Positions 9,592-18,272 of a DNA stretch of 64,000 nt are shown here, piece after piece. The notes below the pieces were generated by a model. That model made no database searches. It saw only the letters and a list, made by a program, of their open reading frames with translations, and was not told where the DNA came from. The stretch spans positions 1,878,429 to 1,942,428 of the forward strand of contig NZ_MSCN01000001.1 in the NCBI RefSeq assembly GCF_002954685.1, written 5' to 3'. A program made the position numbers and the translations under genes. Each line of letters opens with the position of its first letter. The first letter of the stretch is position 1. The stretch comes from Polaribacter porphyrae. GTDB taxonomy: Bacteria > Bacteroidota > Bacteroidia > Flavobacteriales > Flavobacteriaceae.

Positions 9592-10364
9592 AATTTAATA
9601 TTATAAGTTTTAATAACCAACTTATTATTTTCATAGAATTCTGCAATCCAATTCTCACCTTTTTTAGTTAATGTTCCATTTTTACCTTTTATGATAAAAA
9701 CATCTTTAGTATTGGTTTTTAATAAAATAAAAACAACTTCTGGGGTAAGGTTTATCAATTGAAAACCATTTTCTTTAGGTTGAGCGTATAAAGTTTCTAT
9801 TGTTGAGTTTATATCATTTTTAACAATAACTTTTTCTTCTACTACTGGTAGATTTACTTTTACTGCATCTTTTTTAACAATAGCCTTTTTAACAACATTT
9901 GTAGTATTTACAGTGTTTAAAGAGGGTTCTTTATAGCTATAAATAAAATCTTCTTCCATAGAATTATAAGCATTTCTAATTGCTTCCTGATATCCTCTTT
10001 CATAATCTTTTATCTTGCTTATTCCTATTTTAGAAGTATAAATTACTTTGCCATAACAATCTTTGATTATAATTGAATTTTTAATTCTAAACATAGAAGA
10101 TTCATTTTTTACAGAAGCAAATAAGGCTAAACATCTGTTATCATTAAGCTCTTTAGGTAAATCTTCATTACTTAAGAATACTTTAAAAGCTTTCTTCTTA
10201 AATAAAAACTTTGTTAAAGAACTTGTTTTGTATTGATCTGAAGATTTTAAAAAATCAAACTTATCTGCAACAATGACATACTTATATTTATCTAAATTAA
10301 TTCCTTGAGCAGTAGTTGAAATAGAAATTAAAAAAAAGAATAAGAATACTACTTTTTTTATCAT
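9588..10364 (-). CDS. Secreted protein of unknown function (flavobacterial)
   Basis: The 258-residue protein has a signal peptide (about residues 1-19, cleavage after STTAQ-like site) and no transmembrane segment after it. The N-terminal half (YKYVIVADKFDFL, LFASVKNESSMF) looks like a small mixed alpha/beta domain; a Lys/Val-rich linker (about 160-185) leads to a C-terminal part (ENGFQLINLTPEVVFILLKT, GKNGTLTKKGENW). I do not recognise a named domain. It lies 1 bp after the beta-barrel gene and is probably co-transcribed with it and the lipoprotein, which points to a cell-envelope role. Confidence 0.6.
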   Translation of the reverse strand: MIKKVVFLFFFLISISTTAQGINLDKYKYVIVADKFDFLKSSDQYKTSSLTKFLFKKKAFKVFLSNEDLPKELNDNRCLALFASVKNESSMFRIKNSIIIKDCYGKVIYTSKIGISKIKDYERGYQEAIRNAYNSMEEDFIYSYKEPSLNTVNTTNVVKKAIVKKDAVKVNLPVVEEKVIVKNDINSTIETLYAQPKENGFQLINLTPEVVFILLKTNTKDVFIIKGKNGTLTKKGENWIAEFYENNKLVIKTYNIKF

Positions 10365-10365
10365 A

Positions 10366-11742
10366 CTAATTAAAAATTAAATTAACACCTAATTGTAAAG
10401 ATACAGAATTTGCAGTAGCCAGATTTCTGTAAGCCAAAATATTATCGAACATACCATATAAATTTATTTTACCAAACTGCATAGATAAACCTGCACCTAT
10501 ATTTGAGTAAGAGAAATCATCTATTGTATATGTGAATTTAGCATGAATTTTTTTTGAAATTGATTTTTGATAAAAAGTTGTTAATGCTAATTGCGGACTT
10601 AAAGGTCTAAAAACATTAAATAACTGAACACCAATAGCATCTGTGTAAAAATCTTTATATGTATTGTCATAGCAATATTTACTACGTTTCTCACCAAAAC
10701 TGTACTTTAATGCTGCATTAATTTTTGTAGGTCTCCAAGAAATATAGGATTCATTATCTTCTGTAGTTGGTAATTCTTGTTTAAATCGTTCATCTATTTG
10801 TTCCCAATAGTTACCATTATTATTGGGATCGAAAGTAAAATCAACACCTTCAAAAATAAAATTACCTTTAGTTTTTGTATTCTTAACGTTCTTTTTATGA
10901 TTAATAAATCCGAAATCGATAATACTACCCGAAAATTCTAGCTGATCAGTAATTTTATAAGTTAATCCTACATCTAAACCGATTCCTAAATTACCACCTA
11001 AAAAAGTGTTTCCAATAAAAGTACCTGCATTTTCTATATATTGTTCTGTGTTTGAGTCTACTAATCCAGATGTTTTTAAATTAATATCAACATCATTAAA
11101 ATAATGAGTGTAAAGATTGTTAGTTCCTTGGGTGGTTGTAAAAGTTCCAGAGTTATTATTTGTTTCAATATTTAATGCAGATGAGTATATTTTAAACCTA
11201 CCTCCTACTGTTAATTTATCATTTATTTTTCTTGTAATTCCTGCATGTAATACTCCAATAACATCTAGTTTATAAATAATTTGAGAAGCACTAAAACTTC
11301 TATTTAAATAAGCATCATTACCTTCATTAAATAGTGTTAAAAAATCTTTGGGATAATAACCAATGGCATCAATTTCATTATAAAATCCGAAACTAAAATA
11401 ATTTTTAGAATCGTATCGAAAACCACCGCTCAAAATCTCAATTTGTGTATTGAGCTTTAAAAAATCTCTAGGTGATAAAGAGTTTAATAATGAAGTAACT
11501 TTCTGATTAACTGTTCTATTATCAACACCAAACAAATCAGATAAAACAGCACTTGAAGAACCAATTTCTGTAGAAAAACCTGATAACAATGGAACCCCTA
11601 CATGAAATTTATAATTGGTTTCTGAAGCAGGATTTAACAACAATGTTTGAGGAAGTTCTGCAAAACCAAACAAAACTTGTTTGTTTTGTGCTATTGATTT
11701 ATAAAAAAATAGCACTATTAAAATGAATATAATTTTTCTCAT
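10366..11742 (-). CDS. DUF5723-type outer-membrane beta-barrel protein
   Basis: The 458-residue protein has a signal peptide ending near KSIAQ and starts with a FAELPQTLLLNPASETNYKFHVGVPLLSG stretch (about 26-54) typical of the DUF5723 family of Bacteroidota. Regular alternating beta-strands run to a C-terminal aromatic-ended strand (SVSLQLGVNLIFN), consistent with a barrel in the outer membrane. It is the middle gene of a tightly packed reverse-strand set with a lipoprotein upstream (1-bp gap) and a secreted protein downstream (1-bp gap). The substrate or partner is unknown. Confidence 0.75.
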   Translation of the reverse strand: MRKIIFILIVLFFYKSIAQNKQVLFGFAELPQTLLLNPASETNYKFHVGVPLLSGFSTEIGSSSAVLSDLFGVDNRTVNQKVTSLLNSLSPRDFLKLNTQIEILSGGFRYDSKNYFSFGFYNEIDAIGYYPKDFLTLFNEGNDAYLNRSFSASQIIYKLDVIGVLHAGITRKINDKLTVGGRFKIYSSALNIETNNNSGTFTTTQGTNNLYTHYFNDVDINLKTSGLVDSNTEQYIENAGTFIGNTFLGGNLGIGLDVGLTYKITDQLEFSGSIIDFGFINHKKNVKNTKTKGNFIFEGVDFTFDPNNNGNYWEQIDERFKQELPTTEDNESYISWRPTKINAALKYSFGEKRSKYCYDNTYKDFYTDAIGVQLFNVFRPLSPQLALTTFYQKSISKKIHAKFTYTIDDFSYSNIGAGLSMQFGKINLYGMFDNILAYRNLATANSVSLQLGVNLIFN

Positions 11743-11743
11743 T

Positions 11744-12289
11744 CTAAAGCTCTGATTCTATAAAAAAAGTTATTGATGATTTAAACTCAAACTCGCTGGT
11801 ATCATTAGGATTCATTGGAGTTCCAGTATTTTCGATAGAAGCTATAATTCTTACCTTGGCTGTATTTAAAACAGATTGATTTGTGGTAACATCTATCTCT
11901 TCTAAATAAGTAAAGTTTAAATCATTCTCTTGAACTTGTATTGGAGTGAAAGAATACAATAAACCATCATTTTCACTTAAAAACTCTGCTTGTATGGTTA
12001 CATCTCTATTGAATTCGTTTTTAATTTCTGCATTAAAATTAATCTTAACTACATTTTCTCTGATATAAGTATTTTCAAAACCTTCAAAACGTGTTACATC
12101 TCTAATTTCAAATTGTTGAACACCATTCGAATCGAAAAATTGAAAAGGAACTACTTTAAAATAAGTTAACGCAGATGTGAGTACTGGCTTATGAATATAA
12201 TTATTTATCTGATTAAAATCTAACTTATCAGAACAAGATACTATCATAAAAAAGCTTAATAGAAAGCTTATTTTTTTGAGGGATTTCAT
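11744..12289 (-). CDS. Lipoprotein of unknown function
   Basis: The 181-residue protein has a signal peptide with lipobox IVSC (Cys19) and an SDKLD start of the mature part. The rest is beta-rich (FEIRDVTRFEGFENTYIRENVVKINFNAEIKN) and could be an immunoglobulin-like fold. It is the first gene of the envelope set with the DUF5723 barrel and the secreted protein, so it may be an outer-membrane accessory of that barrel. No named domain is recognised. Confidence 0.65.
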   Translation of the reverse strand: MKSLKKISFLLSFFMIVSCSDKLDFNQINNYIHKPVLTSALTYFKVVPFQFFDSNGVQQFEIRDVTRFEGFENTYIRENVVKINFNAEIKNEFNRDVTIQAEFLSENDGLLYSFTPIQVQENDLNFTYLEEIDVTTNQSVLNTAKVRIIASIENTGTPMNPNDTSEFEFKSSITFFIESEL

Positions 12290-12319
12290 GTTTTAGTTTT
12301 TTATAAAACGTTTTTAATA

Positions 12320-13003
12320 TTAAAGATATTGTTTTATTTCTTTGAGTGATGTAATTGACGTAAAATCGTTTCTCTTTATATCTTCATTCTCAAAATTACA
12401 ATGAATTGCAGTTAAACCGACATTTAATGCTCCTTCAATATCAGCTTCTATACTATCACCAATCATAATAGAATTTTGCGGAGTTGCGTTTGCAGATTGC
12501 AAAGCATAATTAAATACTTTTGGGTTTGGCTTTTTTACACCCACAGATTCTGAAGTAATAATTTCATCAAAATAATGTAAAATATTAGAAGATTTCATTT
12601 TTATTGTTTGTATTTCTTCAAATCCATTTGTGATGATGTGGAGTTTGTATTTCTCTTTTAAGTACTCTAAGATTTCAAAAGTACCATCAAATAAGTTTTT
12701 AAAATGAGGTAAACAATCTATATATTCAATAGCTAACTTGTCTATTAAATCATCAGAAATTGTATAATTTATAGCATCAAAAGCTTTTTTTAAACGTTGA
12801 TATCTCAATTCTTTTTTGGTAACTTTTTCTTCTCTATACAACTTCCAATATTTTCTATTTATAGGTTTATAAACTTCAAGAAAACCTTCAATTTTTATTT
12901 CTATATTATTGTTAAGAAATATTTTCTGAAAAGTTAAATCAGAATTTTTCTCAAAATCCCAAAGAGTATGATCTAAATCAAAAAAAATGTGTTCTATTTT
13001 CAT
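12320..13003 (-). CDS. YjjG-family nucleotidase (HAD superfamily)
   Basis: The 227-residue cytosolic HAD phosphatase resembles YjjG, which dephosphorylates non-canonical pyrimidine nucleoside monophosphates to keep them out of DNA. HAD motif I is DLDHTLWDF (about 9-17), with the nucleophile Asp9 and acid/base Asp11; motif II is ITNGF; motif III lysine lies in GVKKPNPKVF; motif IV is MIGDSIEADIEGA. Thirty bp separate it from the lipoprotein gene downstream, so co-transcription is possible. Its start faces the glycosyltransferase gene across a 56-bp divergent promoter region. Confidence 0.9.
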   Translation of the reverse strand: MKIEHIFFDLDHTLWDFEKNSDLTFQKIFLNNNIEIKIEGFLEVYKPINRKYWKLYREEKVTKKELRYQRLKKAFDAINYTISDDLIDKLAIEYIDCLPHFKNLFDGTFEILEYLKEKYKLHIITNGFEEIQTIKMKSSNILHYFDEIITSESVGVKKPNPKVFNYALQSANATPQNSIMIGDSIEADIEGALNVGLTAIHCNFENEDIKRNDFTSITSLKEIKQYL

Positions 13004-13025
13004 TTTCTAAAAGTAAAGATTATTG

Positions 13026-13057
13026 TTGAGTTAACTATTTATTAGTTGCTATATTTG
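13026..13057 (+). promoter_or_regulatory. Candidate promoter of the glycan gene set
   Basis: TTG (13026-13028), 21 nt, then TATATTTG (13050-13057), a full match to TAnnTTTG. It abuts the first possible start codon of the glycosyltransferase gene, which bears on the start choice there. Confidence 0.45.
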
Positions 13058-13059
13058 TG

Positions 13060-14214
13060 ATGTTAATTGATATTTTTTTGAACAGAAAACTTCATATACT
13101 TTTTTTATGTGGCTGGTATCCATCAAGGGTATTTCCCAACAATGGAGATTTTATTCACAGACACGCAAAAGCAGTTTCATTAAAACATAAAGTTTCTATA
13201 ATTCATATTATTTCTGATGAAAACAACATGAAAAATATAGAAATAGTTTCTGATAAAATTGATGGGGTACACACTCATATTGCATATTTAAAAAAAACAA
13301 GAAATCCTTTACAAAAAGGAAATCAATTTTTAAAAGCATATAAAATACTATTAAAAAAAGTAGGCTTTTTTGATATGATTCATTTGAATGAGCTTTTCCC
13401 TTTTGGTGTTTTAGCTCTATATTCTAAATGGCTTTCAAAAAAACCCTTTATCATCTCTGAACATTGGACAGATTATAAATTTCCATTATCTAATAAAATT
13501 TCAAAAATTCAAAAATCTATCTCTAAAATTATTGCTAAAAATGCAAGCTTTATATGTCCTGTAACATCAGATTTAAAAAATTCGATGCAAATTTTTGGTT
13601 TGAAAGGCACTTATAAAATTGTAGAAAATGTAGTTGATACAGAAGTATTCTTTCCCATAAAAAAAGATGCTGGAAAGTTTACAATAATTCATATTTCTAA
13701 TATGAATGATGCTCATAAAAATGTATCTGGCATTTTAAATGTTGTTCAAAAAATTCAAGAAAAGACAAGTACTATTTTAGTAAAAATAATTGGAGAAAAT
13801 GCTATGAAATACGTTGCACTAGCAAATGATTTAAACATAAATCCTGAAATTATAGAATTTATAAATCATGTGCCTCATAGAGAAATAATTGCTCATTTAC
13901 AGCAAGCAAATCTCTTTGTACTTTTTAGTAACTTTGAAAATTTACCTTGTGTAATTTTAGAAGCTTTTGCTTGTGGAACACCAGTTATCTCAACAAATGT
14001 TGGTGGTATTAATGAATATTTTCCTAATGATTTCGGTGTCTTAATTCCGCCAAAAGATGAACAAAAATTAGAAATAGAAATCCTAAAATTTTATCATAAA
14101 AAAAAGGGTTTAGCATCAAAAGAAAAAATGCATACTTACATAAACGAACATTTTAGTGAAAATGCTATTGCTGATAAATTTCATAACTTGTATGTAAAAA
14201 CTCTAGAAACCTAG
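13060..14214 (+). CDS. Family 4 glycosyltransferase (GT-B fold)
   Basis: The 384-residue enzyme is a GT4 glycosyltransferase. The N-terminal domain has HILFLCGWYPSR and NNGDFIHRHAKAVS; the C-terminal donor-binding domain has the motif ENLPCVILEAFACGTPVISTNVGG with the paired glutamates. The start is uncertain: GTG 13057, ATG 13060 and TTG 13078 are in frame. The TATATTTG box ends at 13057, so a normal leader would favour TTG 13078, which gives (M)NRKLHILFLCGWYPS, close to the usual family N-terminus. Three bp separate it from the asparagine synthase gene; with the flippase they form an operon for a surface glycan. Confidence 0.88.
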   Translation: MLIDIFLNRKLHILFLCGWYPSRVFPNNGDFIHRHAKAVSLKHKVSIIHIISDENNMKNIEIVSDKIDGVHTHIAYLKKTRNPLQKGNQFLKAYKILLKKVGFFDMIHLNELFPFGVLALYSKWLSKKPFIISEHWTDYKFPLSNKISKIQKSISKIIAKNASFICPVTSDLKNSMQIFGLKGTYKIVENVVDTEVFFPIKKDAGKFTIIHISNMNDAHKNVSGILNVVQKIQEKTSTILVKIIGENAMKYVALANDLNINPEIIEFINHVPHREIIAHLQQANLFVLFSNFENLPCVILEAFACGTPVISTNVGGINEYFPNDFGVLIPPKDEQKLEIEILKFYHKKKGLASKEKMHTYINEHFSENAIADKFHNLYVKTLET

Positions 14215-14217
14215 TGT

Positions 14218-16122
14218 ATGTGTGGAATAGCAGGAATTATCAGTTTTCAAAATCAAGCCAGAAATGTTGATGGAATCATACAGATGACTCAAAGTTTGAA
14301 ACATCGTGGACCAAATGACGAAGGTTATATCTTGTATTCTGATGAGGGAATTCAGCACTATTTTGGAGATGATTCCATAGAAAAAGATTCAAAACACATT
14401 AATACAGCTTTGGGTAAAGGTGCTAAAGTTAGTTTTGGATTTAGACAGCTAAAAATTATAGATCTTTCCTCAAAAAGTCATCAGCCTATGGCTGATAATT
14501 CTCAAAAATATTGGGTTATTTTCAATGGTGAATTGTACAATTACAAAGAAATAAAAACAGAATTAAAAGGTTTAGGGCATCATTTTTTTTCTAATTCTGA
14601 CACAGAAGTAGTTATCAATGCTTATAAAGAATGGGGAACGAATGCGTTACAAAGGTTCAATGGAATGTTTGCTTTTGCAATTTTAAATACAGTTGATAAA
14701 ACTGTTTTTATAGCAAGAGATAGAATTGGTATAAAACCTCTGTATTTTTATCAAAATGAAAGGTTTTTTATTTTTGGAAGTAGTGTAAAAGCTATTATAA
14801 AATCGAAGTTGTATCAACCAGAAATTAATTGGGAAGGTTTGTGGCAAAATTTTAGATTTACAACTGCACAAAGACCTCATACCGTTTTTCAAGACATTTT
14901 AGCATTAGAACCTGGGCATCATTTATTAATCAATTTAAATGACAATTCTGTAAGCAAAAATCAATATTGGGAAATTCCTACACAAATTCAAGATTTTAGT
15001 TTATCAGAAGAAAAAGCAACACAACTTTTAGAAGAAAGCTTACACAAATCTATCAATTATAGATTAATTTCTGATGTAGAAATTGGATCTTTTATGAGTG
15101 GTGGAATTGACTCTTCTTTAATTTCTGTCCTAGCAGCAAAACAAAAACCTGACTTAAAAATATTGACGTTAGCTTTTAACAACTTTAAAGAATTTAATGA
15201 GGTAAATCAAGCCAAAGAAACTGCAAATTTGCATCAACTCAATCAAATTGTTTTAAATGCTGATGTAAATAAATTTTATAGAAATATTGAGGATTCTATA
15301 ATTTGTTATGAAGAACCTTATCACACCATTTCTGCAAATTATTTATTATCTGAAATGGCTGCAACAAACAACTGTACAGTAGTTTTAAGTGGTTTAGGTG
15401 GAGATGAGCTTTTTGGAGGTTATGATGTCTATAGAAAAATTCCTTTATGGGAAAAGCTTAAAAAAAATAAAAATTTTATTGATTTTTTACCAGAAATTCA
15501 TCAGAAGATAAAAAAAGGAAAAGCAATAGCAAATTGTAAAACGCTTGGGGAATATTATAGTCATTATTATACAAATTTTCAAGATAAAGAAATTAATAAT
15601 CTATTTATAGAGAAGAGTATTGATACAACTTATACTTTAGAAAATTTATATGCTTCTAAAAAACAATTTACAGATACCTTTGAAGCTATGAGTTTTTACA
15701 ACTTAAAATCTTATATTGGCAATCATCAAATGAGAGCTTTAGATAGTACAACAATGGCTTTTTCTGTTGAAGGTAGGTTTCCTTTATTAGATCATAATTT
15801 AATTGAAAATGCATTTAGAATTCCAACTAAATTTAAACTAAAAGAAACTACTCAAAAATATATTTTAAAAGAAATTGCTAAAAAACACCTTTCTAAAAAT
15901 GTAATACAAATGCCTAAAAAGGGGCTAAGCATTCCATTAAAAAATTGGGTAGAAACCTCTTTAAAAGATTTTATTTCTGATAACTTACAAAGTCTTGAAA
16001 ATAGAACTATCTTTAATAAAAAAGCTATTAGAAATATTATAACATCTAAAAATGAATCAAAAATATGGCAGTTGGTTTCTACTGAAATTTGGCTACAAAA
16101 TTTTATAGATAAACCACTATGA
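14218..16122 (+). CDS. asnB: Asparagine synthase (glutamine-hydrolysing), in a glycan cluster
   Basis: The 634-residue enzyme has an N-terminal class II glutamine amidotransferase domain with nucleophile Cys2 (MCGIAGI), HRGPNDEG and NGELYNYKE, and a C-terminal ATP-pyrophosphatase domain with SGGIDSS (about residue 293) and SGLGGDELFGGYD. All catalytic elements are intact. It converts aspartate to asparagine or, in glycan clusters, amidates a carboxylated sugar. Its place between a glycosyltransferase (3-bp gap) and a flippase (4-bp overlap) favours the second role, as for WbpS-type amidotransferases, but this is inference. The intact Cys2 separates it from lasso-peptide cyclases. Confidence 0.9.
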   Translation: MCGIAGIISFQNQARNVDGIIQMTQSLKHRGPNDEGYILYSDEGIQHYFGDDSIEKDSKHINTALGKGAKVSFGFRQLKIIDLSSKSHQPMADNSQKYWVIFNGELYNYKEIKTELKGLGHHFFSNSDTEVVINAYKEWGTNALQRFNGMFAFAILNTVDKTVFIARDRIGIKPLYFYQNERFFIFGSSVKAIIKSKLYQPEINWEGLWQNFRFTTAQRPHTVFQDILALEPGHHLLINLNDNSVSKNQYWEIPTQIQDFSLSEEKATQLLEESLHKSINYRLISDVEIGSFMSGGIDSSLISVLAAKQKPDLKILTLAFNNFKEFNEVNQAKETANLHQLNQIVLNADVNKFYRNIEDSIICYEEPYHTISANYLLSEMAATNNCTVVLSGLGGDELFGGYDVYRKIPLWEKLKKNKNFIDFLPEIHQKIKKGKAIANCKTLGEYYSHYYTNFQDKEINNLFIEKSIDTTYTLENLYASKKQFTDTFEAMSFYNLKSYIGNHQMRALDSTTMAFSVEGRFPLLDHNLIENAFRIPTKFKLKETTQKYILKEIAKKHLSKNVIQMPKKGLSIPLKNWVETSLKDFISDNLQSLENRTIFNKKAIRNIITSKNESKIWQLVSTEIWLQNFIDKPL

Positions 16123-17384
16123 ACCTGATTATAAATTATTTGAAAGATTTTTTTAGCAGATCTGGTAGTTATGTCTTTTTTGCCACAGTTATTGGGCGAA
16201 TATTGTCTTTTATAGCTTCTTGGACTGCTTTAAAACTGATTTCAAATGATGATTTGGGTGTTGTACTTTTTGCATACAATATTATACTATTTTTGATTCC
16301 CATTAGTGGTTTTGGCTTGCATCAAAGTTTGATAAGATATGGAGCTTTAGCCAAAGAAAATAAGGATAAAAATAGTATATTTTTATACGTTTTAAAAAAA
16401 GGATCAGTAGCTTCCCTTATTTTAATTTTCTTAATCATTGGGATTAGTTTTTTTATCAATTTTCAATTTGAAAATACATTTCTTTACATTGTAATTCTTT
16501 CTTTTATCATTTTACCCTCCTTCTTTTTTGAAATCATAAGAGCCCAATTTAGATTACAACATAAAAACAAATTATTTGCTTTTACAGAATTTATACATAG
16601 CATTATTTTATTAGTAAGTGTTTTTTTATCAAGCTATTTCTTTCAAGAAATTGGGTATGCAATTGCATTATTAATTACACCTTTTATCTCTTCTATTTTA
16701 TTTATCAAAAAACTAAATATTGACTTTTCATCTAAAATAAAATTAGAAGTTACAAATTTTGGATTTTGGAAATATGGTTTTTTTGCAAGTTTATCTAACG
16801 TAGTTACACAACTGCTCTTTGTTATTGATATTCTATTGATTGGCTACTTGCTTTCTAATACAGAAATGATTACCAATTATAGATACATTTCTTTAATTCC
16901 TTTTAGTTTATTATTTCTTCCAAGAGTTTTTATTGCTACTGATTTTGTGAGTTTTACAGAGAAAATTTATGATAAAAACCACATCATAAAATACATTAAA
17001 AGTTATATGACTTTTTTCTTTTTTGTGAGTGTTATTGCACTTTTAATTTCTTGGTTTTTTACTGATGAAATATTGTCAATTTTAGATAAAAATTTTATAC
17101 AATTTTCAGATACATTTTTAATTTTGATGATAGGAATTACTGGAATTTATATTTTTAGAGGTTTATTTGGAAACCTATTATCCTCTATTGGAAAAGCTCA
17201 CATCAACTACTATATTGCTACTTTCGGAGTACTTTTAAATATTGCTAGTAATTATTATTTAATTCCAAAATATGGAATTATTGGGGCTGCTTTTACGTCT
17301 GCTATTTTAATGTGGATAACAGGAATTCTATCAGCTGTGATTTTCTATTTTCTCTACAAAAAATTACTTTTTAAAAAACTTTAA
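16119..17384 (+). CDS. Wzx-like polysaccharide flippase
   Basis: The 421-residue protein consists almost only of hydrophobic helices (about 12-13) and belongs to the MATE-like oligosaccharide flippase superfamily that moves lipid-linked glycans across the inner membrane. The N-terminus (SRSGSYVFFATVIGRILSF) and paired helices around LISNDDLGVVLFAYN and IIGAAFTSAILMW fit this. It overlaps the asparagine synthase stop by 4 bp (ATGA) and its 3' end overlaps the convergent FemAB-like gene by 21 bp. With its neighbours it would export a repeat unit for a capsule or exopolysaccharide. Confidence 0.88.
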   Translation: MNLIINYLKDFFSRSGSYVFFATVIGRILSFIASWTALKLISNDDLGVVLFAYNIILFLIPISGFGLHQSLIRYGALAKENKDKNSIFLYVLKKGSVASLILIFLIIGISFFINFQFENTFLYIVILSFIILPSFFFEIIRAQFRLQHKNKLFAFTEFIHSIILLVSVFLSSYFFQEIGYAIALLITPFISSILFIKKLNIDFSSKIKLEVTNFGFWKYGFFASLSNVVTQLLFVIDILLIGYLLSNTEMITNYRYISLIPFSLLFLPRVFIATDFVSFTEKIYDKNHIIKYIKSYMTFFFFVSVIALLISWFFTDEILSILDKNFIQFSDTFLILMIGITGIYIFRGLFGNLLSSIGKAHINYYIATFGVLLNIASNYYLIPKYGIIGAAFTSAILMWITGILSAVIFYFLYKKLLFKKL

Positions 17385-18272
17385 AAATAGTGGTAAGTTG
17401 TTATATTTAAGTTGATAATATTTTTTAGTTTCTGCTCCAAAACTCAAGAAATAATTGGCAATATTTTTCATTGATGAACCTCCAAAATGAAAAATAGTAT
17501 TATTTGTTTGATATTTGTAAATAGCTCTATCAATCAAAAAAGTACTTGCACCATTATTTCGATTTTTAAAATCTGTTGAGGAAACCAAAATAGTAACTTC
17601 TTTTTTGTGTTTTAAGAAAAAACCAGAAGCAACTAAATGATTATTTTTATCATAAATAGAAAGTATTTCACCTACTCTTTTATCAATACAAACTTTAATT
17701 ATTTTTTCTAAATTTTGATAATCTTTTTCAATAATATTGGGCGTTCTTTTACCTACATTCTCTTTAAAAAGATGAATTAAATTTGTAGATTTATCATTCC
17801 ATTTTTCAATTAAATAAGATCTTGGAGCCTTTTTTAAATCCTTTCTTCTATCCTTTCTATAGGCTTTATAAATGGTTTCGTAATTATCATTTATAGATAA
17901 TATTTGCATTTGTTTCTCTAATAAAAAAGCGTTTGATTTCTCTATAAAATTTGCTGTATTTAATCGAGATTCAGCATATTTAAAATGGTTTTTAAGTTTA
18001 TCAAAAAAAATAAAATAATCAATATTATTATCCAAAGAAAAAACACCTAATTCTAATGTCCAAAAAGGAGGATAAATGTATTTAATCCTTGCTTTTTTAC
18101 GAAATGGCATTGGCATTACTGCATCATAATCATCCAAAACAAAAACATCCCAATTATCTGCAACAATATCTAAATACCAAGAAAATGCATATATTCTACT
18201 TTGTATGGAATTTTCTATACAAGCATCGTATTTTTTAAGATCAATATCTTTTCTTTTTATATATTTTATCAT
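17364..18272 (-). CDS. FemAB/GNAT-like acyltransferase of a glycan cluster
   Basis: The 302-residue protein looks like a GNAT acyltransferase of the FemAB/BioF2-like type (MIKYIKRKDIDLKKYDACIENS, FSWYLDIVADNWDVFVLDDYDAVMPMPF at the N-terminus; SIYDKNNHLVASGFFLKHKKEVTILVSSTDFKNRNNG, IFHFGGSSMKNIANYFLSFGAE near the C-terminus). Such proteins move aminoacyl or acyl groups to sugars or peptidoglycan. It follows the polysaccharide deacetylase with no gap: deacetylation would free an amino group that this enzyme could acylate. That coupling is inference. Confidence 0.7.
   Translation of the reverse strand: MIKYIKRKDIDLKKYDACIENSIQSRIYAFSWYLDIVADNWDVFVLDDYDAVMPMPFRKKARIKYIYPPFWTLELGVFSLDNNIDYFIFFDKLKNHFKYAESRLNTANFIEKSNAFLLEKQMQILSINDNYETIYKAYRKDRRKDLKKAPRSYLIEKWNDKSTNLIHLFKENVGKRTPNIIEKDYQNLEKIIKVCIDKRVGEILSIYDKNNHLVASGFFLKHKKEVTILVSSTDFKNRNNGASTFLIDRAIYKYQTNNTIFHFGGSSMKNIANYFLSFGAETKKYYQLKYNNLPLFLKFFKK

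Noticed and set aside
14218..16122. Asparagine synthase as a lasso-peptide cyclase partner of the kinase cassette
   Set aside because: It has the intact Cys2 amidotransferase site, which lasso cyclases lack, and is about 20 kb away inside a glycan operon.
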